NCBI GenBank assembly: GCA_021806345.1
Contig: JAJZXP010000305.1
Span: 1 to 7,780 of the forward strand
Direction of reading: 5' to 3'
Origin: Thermoplasmata archaeon
GTDB lineage: Archaea; Thermoplasmatota; Thermoplasmata; Thermoplasmatales; Thermoplasmataceae
DNA: 7,780 bases
The notes under the pieces were generated by a model. The model did not search any database and was not told the DNA's origin. It saw only the letters and a list, made by a program, of their open reading frames with translations. Positions 1 to 4,700 of the stretch are shown here, piece by piece; position 1 is the stretch's first letter, and the number at the start of each line of letters is the position of its first letter. Position numbers and translations under genes: made by a program.

Positions 1-2
1 GA

Positions 3-245
3 AGCCTCCTTGAGACCGGAATAATAAATATTGCGGGGGCTCCAGTGAAACCTGAGATGCAGGTAGAGTTCTTTGACCTCTCCGCACACGCAGGGCATGA
101 TGACCTTGTGAAATTTGTTAAGGAAGTGGACCCAAGTAGAGTAATACTCTGCCATGGTGAGGACAGGCCAAAGCTCCAGGAGGCGCTTGACGGTTATGAC
201 GTCATCCTTCCAATGAATGGCCATGAATTTGAACTGAAGGAGTAA
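3..245 (+). CDS. C-terminal part of a beta-CASP metallo-beta-lactamase RNase (RNase J/CPSF-like), 5' truncated by the window edge
   Basis: The frame is open from the left edge (first full codon at base 3) to TAA at 243-245, giving about 80 residues that begin SLLETGIINIAGAP. The GTG at 45 is an internal Val, not a start. Two motifs typical of the end of beta-CASP nucleases are visible: FFDLSAHAGHDDL, whose His matches motif B (SAHA), and VILCHGE, whose His matches motif C. The family comprises zinc-dependent RNA exo/endonucleases (archaeal RNase J and CPSF-type enzymes) that act in the cytoplasm in RNA decay and 3'-end processing. The metallo-beta-lactamase HxHxDH core would lie upstream of the window, so RNase J and aCPSF2-like members cannot be told apart. 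The gene is separated from the glycan operon by about 590 bp and is probably unrelated to it. Confidence 0.82.
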   Translation, partial: SLLETGIINIAGAPVKPEMQVEFFDLSAHAGHDDLVKFVKEVDPSRVILCHGEDRPKLQEALDGYDVILPMNGHEFELKE

Positions 246-455
246 TCCTCTCAAGTAATATTTTCTGGTAATTGTTCATCTCAAGGGCATATATTCTAAT
301 GAAATATAGCGTAAGCAATTTCTATGTTTGAATACTATAGCAAAATTTTAAGCAAGTTAAAAGCCAGGAAATGAAAAGCAATGAACACAATCGTTAAGAA
401 ATAATTACTTATCAAATAGTCTAAAATTTCATGGGTCGTCAATAAACTTGTGCAC

Positions 456-468
456 TATTTAAATATTT
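456..468 (+). promoter_or_regulatory. Possible archaeal TATA box of an unassigned transcript
   Basis: TATTTAAATATTT is a good match to an archaeal TATA box. Transcription would start near 485-490, coinciding with an ATG at 490. The only frame there encodes 17 residues (MIHTGSRLFLWYSCRGM, stop at 541-543), so the product could be a leaderless micropeptide, a non-coding RNA or nothing. AT-rich intergenic DNA produces such matches by chance. Confidence 0.25.
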
Positions 469-810
469 GAAAATCTGTTGGGGCTTGTTATGATCCATAC
501 TGGCTCTAGATTATTTCTCTGGTATAGCTGCCGTGGTATGTAGGTTTTCAGCTATTATATTTAAAGGCTGATTGAAGTGAAATGGGTTGATTGGAGCAAC
601 CATCTCATGAACTGGCTCTAATCCTCAAACTAATCTACACGCACTTTCATAATGATTAGTTATGTTCTTTAATACTGTAAGAGTTAAAAATACGCAAGTT
701 CGTATTAAATAGAACTGCCTATAGGTGGATAAAAAGGAATAGTTCGTCTAGTAGTAAAATGGTCCCTGAATAGGGTCATTGTTCACAACATTCATTCCTA
801 TAAAAAAATT

Positions 811-819
811 TTTATATTA
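811..819 (+). promoter_or_regulatory. TATA box of the glycan operon; predicts a leaderless mRNA
   Basis: TTTATATTA, within a longer AT tract at 801-825, is centred about 23-25 nt before the ATG at 838. That is the usual distance from an archaeal TATA box to the transcription start, so the mRNA would begin at or within a few bases of the start codon. No Shine-Dalgarno sequence is seen upstream of 838, which agrees with leaderless initiation and supports this start for the dehydrogenase gene. Confidence 0.65.
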
Positions 820-833
820 TATATACATCTTTA

Positions 834-866
834 TCACATGTGTGAACACATCTCTGGATGTGTTCA
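834..866. promoter_or_regulatory. Nested palindromes over the start codon: candidate operator
   Basis: Three overlapping dyads are visible: TCACA-TG-TGTGA (834-845), ATGTGT-GA-ACACAT (838-851), and TGAACACAT/ATGTGTTCA (843-851 with 858-866, 6-nt spacer). They amount to four CACAT/ATGTG half-sites at 835, 838, 847 and 858. Lying directly on the predicted transcription start, they are placed where an archaeal repressor would block the polymerase. The outer dyad could instead form a 9-bp RNA hairpin at the very 5' end of the mRNA. No regulator is encoded in the window. Confidence 0.45.
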
Positions 867-1749
867 GCCGAGAATCCCTCGGTTAGGCTTGGATCTTGAT
901 AAAAAGATCGACGCCTTAACGGAAGGTTTTTTTGCTGTACCTATCCAGAAAAATGGAAAAAGGCTAGTAGGAGTAATTGGGTTGGGCTCTGTAGGGCGTG
1001 CACTCAGTTCAGTAATGGGATACTTCCACAATGTCATTGGATATGACATTCTAGGAGAGCACGATTGGAATCCCATACTGAGTTGTGAAGCAGTGTTTAT
1101 TTGTGTGCAGACCCCTGAAGGGAGCGATGGGAGATTGGATTGCAGCCACGTGCATGCAGTACTTGAAAGATTAAAAAAAGACAGGTATGAGGGTACTGTT
1201 GTAATAAAGAGCACTTTAAGGGTAGGATTCATGAATACAGCTACAATCAAATACCCTGATCTGAAGTTGGTTTATTCCCCTGAGTTCATGAGCGAAAAAA
1301 ATGCTTTCTTATGGACAGCCAACCCAGATAGGATCGTAATTTCTGGCCAGGAAGAACTGATGGACCATGTCCAAAAGCTGTACTATTGGGTTGAAAACGC
1401 CAAGATAATCAGGACAGATTTTAAAAGCGCAGAGATTGGAAAACTAGCACACAATGCATTAATTGCCCTCAAAGTGACTTTTACTAACACTATGGAACAA
1501 ATTTCCAAGTCCTACGGAGCAAGCGCAGATGACGTCATGAAGATCGTGTACACTGATAGAAGAGTTGCCAATAGTGCCCACTTTTTGCCTTACAAAGGCC
1601 CATACGGTGGAAAATGTGTTCCGAAGGACACCTCTGAACTTATAAACGCGTTTGCAGAAATGACACAACTTCTCAGGGTTGCGGATGACATTAACAACAG
1701 TCTAACCTTGTCAAAGGAAGCAATGAACCAAGAGCTTGAATCGGAGTGA
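838..1749 (+). CDS. UDP-glucose/GDP-mannose dehydrogenase-family protein lacking the C-terminal substrate-binding domain
   Basis: 303 residues. Enzymes of this family oxidise the C6 hydroxyl of a nucleotide sugar to a carboxylate with two NAD+. Visible motifs: NAD-binding GLGSVG (48-53), FICVQTPEG (88-95), STLRVG (125-130), YSPEF (146-150), EIGKLAHNA (199-207, with the family Lys at 202 and Asn at 206), and PYGGKCVPKD (255-264) with the catalytic Cys at 260. The protein ends about 40 residues after this Cys, at the end of the inter-domain helix. The C-terminal UDP-binding Rossmann domain of usual ~400-440 residue members is therefore absent, and no remnant of it is recognised downstream. About 40 residues precede the Rossmann fold, including C2, H4 and C8, and look unlike the family. 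The start at 838 is chosen because the TATA spacing predicts a leaderless mRNA; TTG at 889 is the only nearby alternative. The stop overlaps the next gene's start by 4 bp. Substrate unknown. Confidence 0.85.
   Translation: MCEHISGCVQPRIPRLGLDLDKKIDALTEGFFAVPIQKNGKRLVGVIGLGSVGRALSSVMGYFHNVIGYDILGEHDWNPILSCEAVFICVQTPEGSDGRLDCSHVHAVLERLKKDRYEGTVVIKSTLRVGFMNTATIKYPDLKLVYSPEFMSEKNAFLWTANPDRIVISGQEELMDHVQKLYYWVENAKIIRTDFKSAEIGKLAHNALIALKVTFTNTMEQISKSYGASADDVMKIVYTDRRVANSAHFLPYKGPYGGKCVPKDTSELINAFAEMTQLLRVADDINNSLTLSKEAMNQELESE
843..933 (+). promoter_or_regulatory. Three consecutive stem-loops plus a T7 tract in the 5' end of the operon mRNA
   Basis: Stem 1 pairs 843-851 with 858-866 (9 bp, loop CTCTGG). 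Stem 2 pairs CCGAG 868-872 with CTCGG 878-882 (loop AATCC). Stem 3 pairs GATCTT 892-897 with AAGATC 904-909 (loop GATAAA) and can extend by AGGC 885-888 with GCCT 913-916 across a 3x3 internal loop. A run of seven T follows at 927-933. Archaeal RNA polymerase tends to terminate at U-tracts, so an attenuator or riboswitch-like role is possible. The stretch also appears to be coding (residues 2-32 of the dehydrogenase). It matches no RNA family I recognise. Confidence 0.35.
1743..1749 (+). promoter_or_regulatory. Shine-Dalgarno-like GGAGTGA at the dehydrogenase/giant-gene junction
   Basis: GGAGTGA resembles the archaeal anti-16S complement GGAGGTGA. It contains both the GTG start at 1746 and the upstream stop codon. 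Because the GTG lies inside the motif, the element is better spaced (5 nt) for initiation at TTG 1755, which would shorten the protein by three residues. Either way, translation is likely coupled to the upstream gene. Confidence 0.4.
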
Positions 1750-4700
1750 AAACTTTGAACAACTTTCAAATTTTTCGAAATGAGAGAATAGCAGTAATAA
1801 TTAGCACAACTAGGAAACGTTCACTATTGGATGTGGCAATCCCATCAGTACTTAACCAAAGCAGACCTCCTGATTATGTCTACATTGTCGCTGACTCATA
1901 TGATCATCTGCCTTCTGAAGAAATCAAAGCTCAGAATACCGGGAATTTGATTATAAAATTTATTCTAAATCAAAGAGAAATGAACCTTTCTGGGGCAATG
2001 AATTCCGTTTTTATGGCAATGCTTGACGATGGCTGTGATCCTGAAAACACTTTTATTGCAATTCTCGATGATGATGATTCTTGGGAAAGAGATTATCTAG
2101 AATCTTGCTACAATATGGCTTCCAAAAGTGATTTAGACTGGGTAGTTTCCGGCATAATAAGACATGAGAGCAATTTTGACTCAGGGAAACTTCTTACAAT
2201 ACCAGAGATTGTTGACGAAAAGTCTCTTTTGAGGGGCAACCCACATATTCAGGGTTCAAATTTTTTTATAAGGTTTTCAAAGGTTCTACTAGCAGGGGGA
2301 TACGACGAAAACCTTCCAAGCACAACTGACAGAGATCTAGCTTTAAGGCTCATTGCGCTGGGCAATGTAAAAATTGGAATATTAAAGCACCATCTTGTGC
2401 ATCATAATGCGTATGGAGAAGGGAGGCTCTCCGATAAGGGGTCCGATAAAAAATTTCTAGGCCTTAAAAGATTCTATTACAAATATAGGCATTTCATGGA
2501 TGCAGAAGACCAGACTTCCTTCTTGGAACGCACAAAAACACTTTTTGGATGCGATCTTGAACTTCATCAGGAAGATGTCAATGAAGTGAGGGTTGTAAGT
2601 GGAATTTCGAAAGGTTTTAGCCACAACATAGAGATAGTGATTGGCGTAATCCTCTCCGAGGTACGCTATTTAGATAACCTGATCAAAGATGCTGTTAAGC
2701 TAACAAAGGCTACAGGATGCGTGGCTTCCCTTGTTGTTCTCAATAATTCAGGAAAGCCCTTAAATCAAGAGAGTGGAATATCTGATGAATTAGCGAAGTC
2801 AGGAACCAACCTTACAGTCGTGGAAATGGATAAGGCAGAACAGTCTGCAGACAAGGGTGACCTTGGGCTTTTTTATCGTGATAAGAGGAACAGAAAGGGC
2901 ATTGCCTTTGGAAGAACTGCACTTCACAGGTTTGTTTATCTGGAATCACTCAAATATTCTGATCCAGTGGTTTGGATAATAGATGATGATGTATCTATAG
3001 GGGACTTTTATTGGGGCACATTAGACAACAAAATTAGTGAACATGAGCTCATGTGGCATATTGCAAGGTGGAAAGAGTCTGGTGTTGGCATCGTGGTAGG
3101 GAAAGTCGGCGGTGACCCACCAACTCCAATAATGTCCACATCGCGGACTCAGTTGCTGGATCTTTATTATAACTTAAGAGCTATTTTGGAAACAACCAGA
3201 AATGGTTCCAGAATTGAATTGCCTTGTAATATTTACAATGCAACAAAATCCTTGCAAGCATATTTTTATGATTTTCCTGATAAGTCATTTAGGCACTTGG
3301 AAACTCCAATTTGGGACAGGCCTCATGCAAACGATTTAAAATTTTTCTGTAGAGATGCCAAAAATATATTGAGAAATGGCATTTTCAGACAAGCATCTTA
3401 TCCCCCAAACGGTGATAATTATGGCGAGCTTCGTTTTGGCCCGGAAACTGAAGAATTTGGCCCAGTAAGAGGTGGGAATACAATAATCCTTGATATTGAC
3501 TGCCTTAGGGATTTCACAAACTCATCACCTAGAAGTGGAGATATTTCCTACAGGAGAGGGGATACGCTCTGGGTAATCATGAACAAAAGGCTTGGCCCTA
3601 GGAGACCAATTAGACATTCAAGGGATGTTCTCTCCTCCCCTTTTATGCTGATTCAGAACCGCCTTAAATATGAATCACCTTTAGAAATGAGGACTAAACT
3701 TGTTGCGGATGCACTTGGATCAGCTTTTGTACGATCCATAGACATGTTACTCCTCCAGAAAAACCTAAAAAATAAGATTAGGGAGGATTTCTATGGCCCA
3801 TTAAATTGGACAGATTCAGAAATTAAGGAACTCGTTGGCAGTGTCGAAAGGGAGATTCATAAGCGAAAATTGCAGATGTCACTGAATTTTTGGAGAATCA
3901 GGGGCCTTATCCAATCCACAAGATCTGTTTTGGAGCATTTTACTAACTTTATTTCAAACAATGTGCCAAATTATTTAGAAGATTTAGAAGAAATAAGTGA
4001 GTTATGCATTAGAATGGACAGCCTGTTTTCCGAAGAAGAACTCAACAAAATTCTGAAGGATCTAACATACTTTAGCAAGGGAGATCTTCTTGAATTTATT
4101 CACAGCTTGGGAGAATCATGCAGGCAATTTAGTGATGCCCTCCCGATTAGGTACTCCAAAAAAGATTTAGATGGATTGAGAACAAAAATTATGAGAACCT
4201 TCAATGCCAAGGAACTAAAATTAATAGGTACCGGCAAGGAAGGCATAGTATTTTCTGACACATTTCATTCATACAAGTACTTCCATTATGGAAGGTATGC
4301 TTTGGAAAAGTCCAAATTAAGATTTCTGAGTGAAAAAGTTCTGGGCAAAAAATTCAGCACAATTGCGAGACTGAAGAGTATTTCTCTAGCAGACAATGAG
4401 ATTTTATTTAAGGAGGAACTTGTAAACGGAACCCAATACGAAGGTGGTGAAACCAAAGGACTCGTTTCGCTCATCCAGGAAATGAGGGAAAATTGCATAG
4501 TAATTAAGAATATCGCTCCAAAAAATCTTATCTTAACTAGAAATGTATTAAAGTTTGTTGATCTTGGCCGTGACTTAGAGCCATATTCCCCAGAAGGTTA
4601 TATGAAAATGTGTAAAAGGGCTTATTTAACCTACAGATGGCATTTCAGAAATGATATTCAGGAATTGTTCCGTCTTTCCAATACTGGAGCCGAATTTCCT

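Larger units (their letters stand above)
246..837. other. Intergenic region of about 590 bp without a convincing gene
   Basis: Both strands carry many stops. The stretch contains a TATA-like element at 456-468, a 17-codon ATG frame at 490-543, a possible decayed reverse-strand frame within about 430-625, a 10-bp exact direct repeat ACTGGCTCTA at 499-508 and 611-620, an 8-bp palindrome CCTATAGG at 718-725, a weak stem CCCT/AGGG at 764-775, and the operon promoter at the right end. I see no intact tRNA, no CRISPR repeat and no recognisable insertion-sequence ends. Confidence 0.6.

Noticed and set aside
45..245. A complete 66-residue gene starting at GTG 45.
   Set aside because: The same frame is open to the left edge with beta-CASP-like sequence before it, so this is the tail of a longer gene.
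733..806. tRNA-like pattern: stem GGTCC/GGGTC (761-765, 773-777) around a CTGAATA loop with GAA in anticodon position, and AGGAAT/ATTCCT (735-740, 794-799) as an acceptor-like pair.
   Set aside because: The D-stem does not pair, the GG of the D-loop is missing, the T-arm is poorly paired, and the distances do not fit. At best a heavily decayed tRNA-Phe relic; more likely chance.
246..837. CRISPR array or insertion-sequence ends in the intergenic gap.
   Set aside because: No regularly spaced repeat and no terminal inverted repeat pair with a transposase frame was found.
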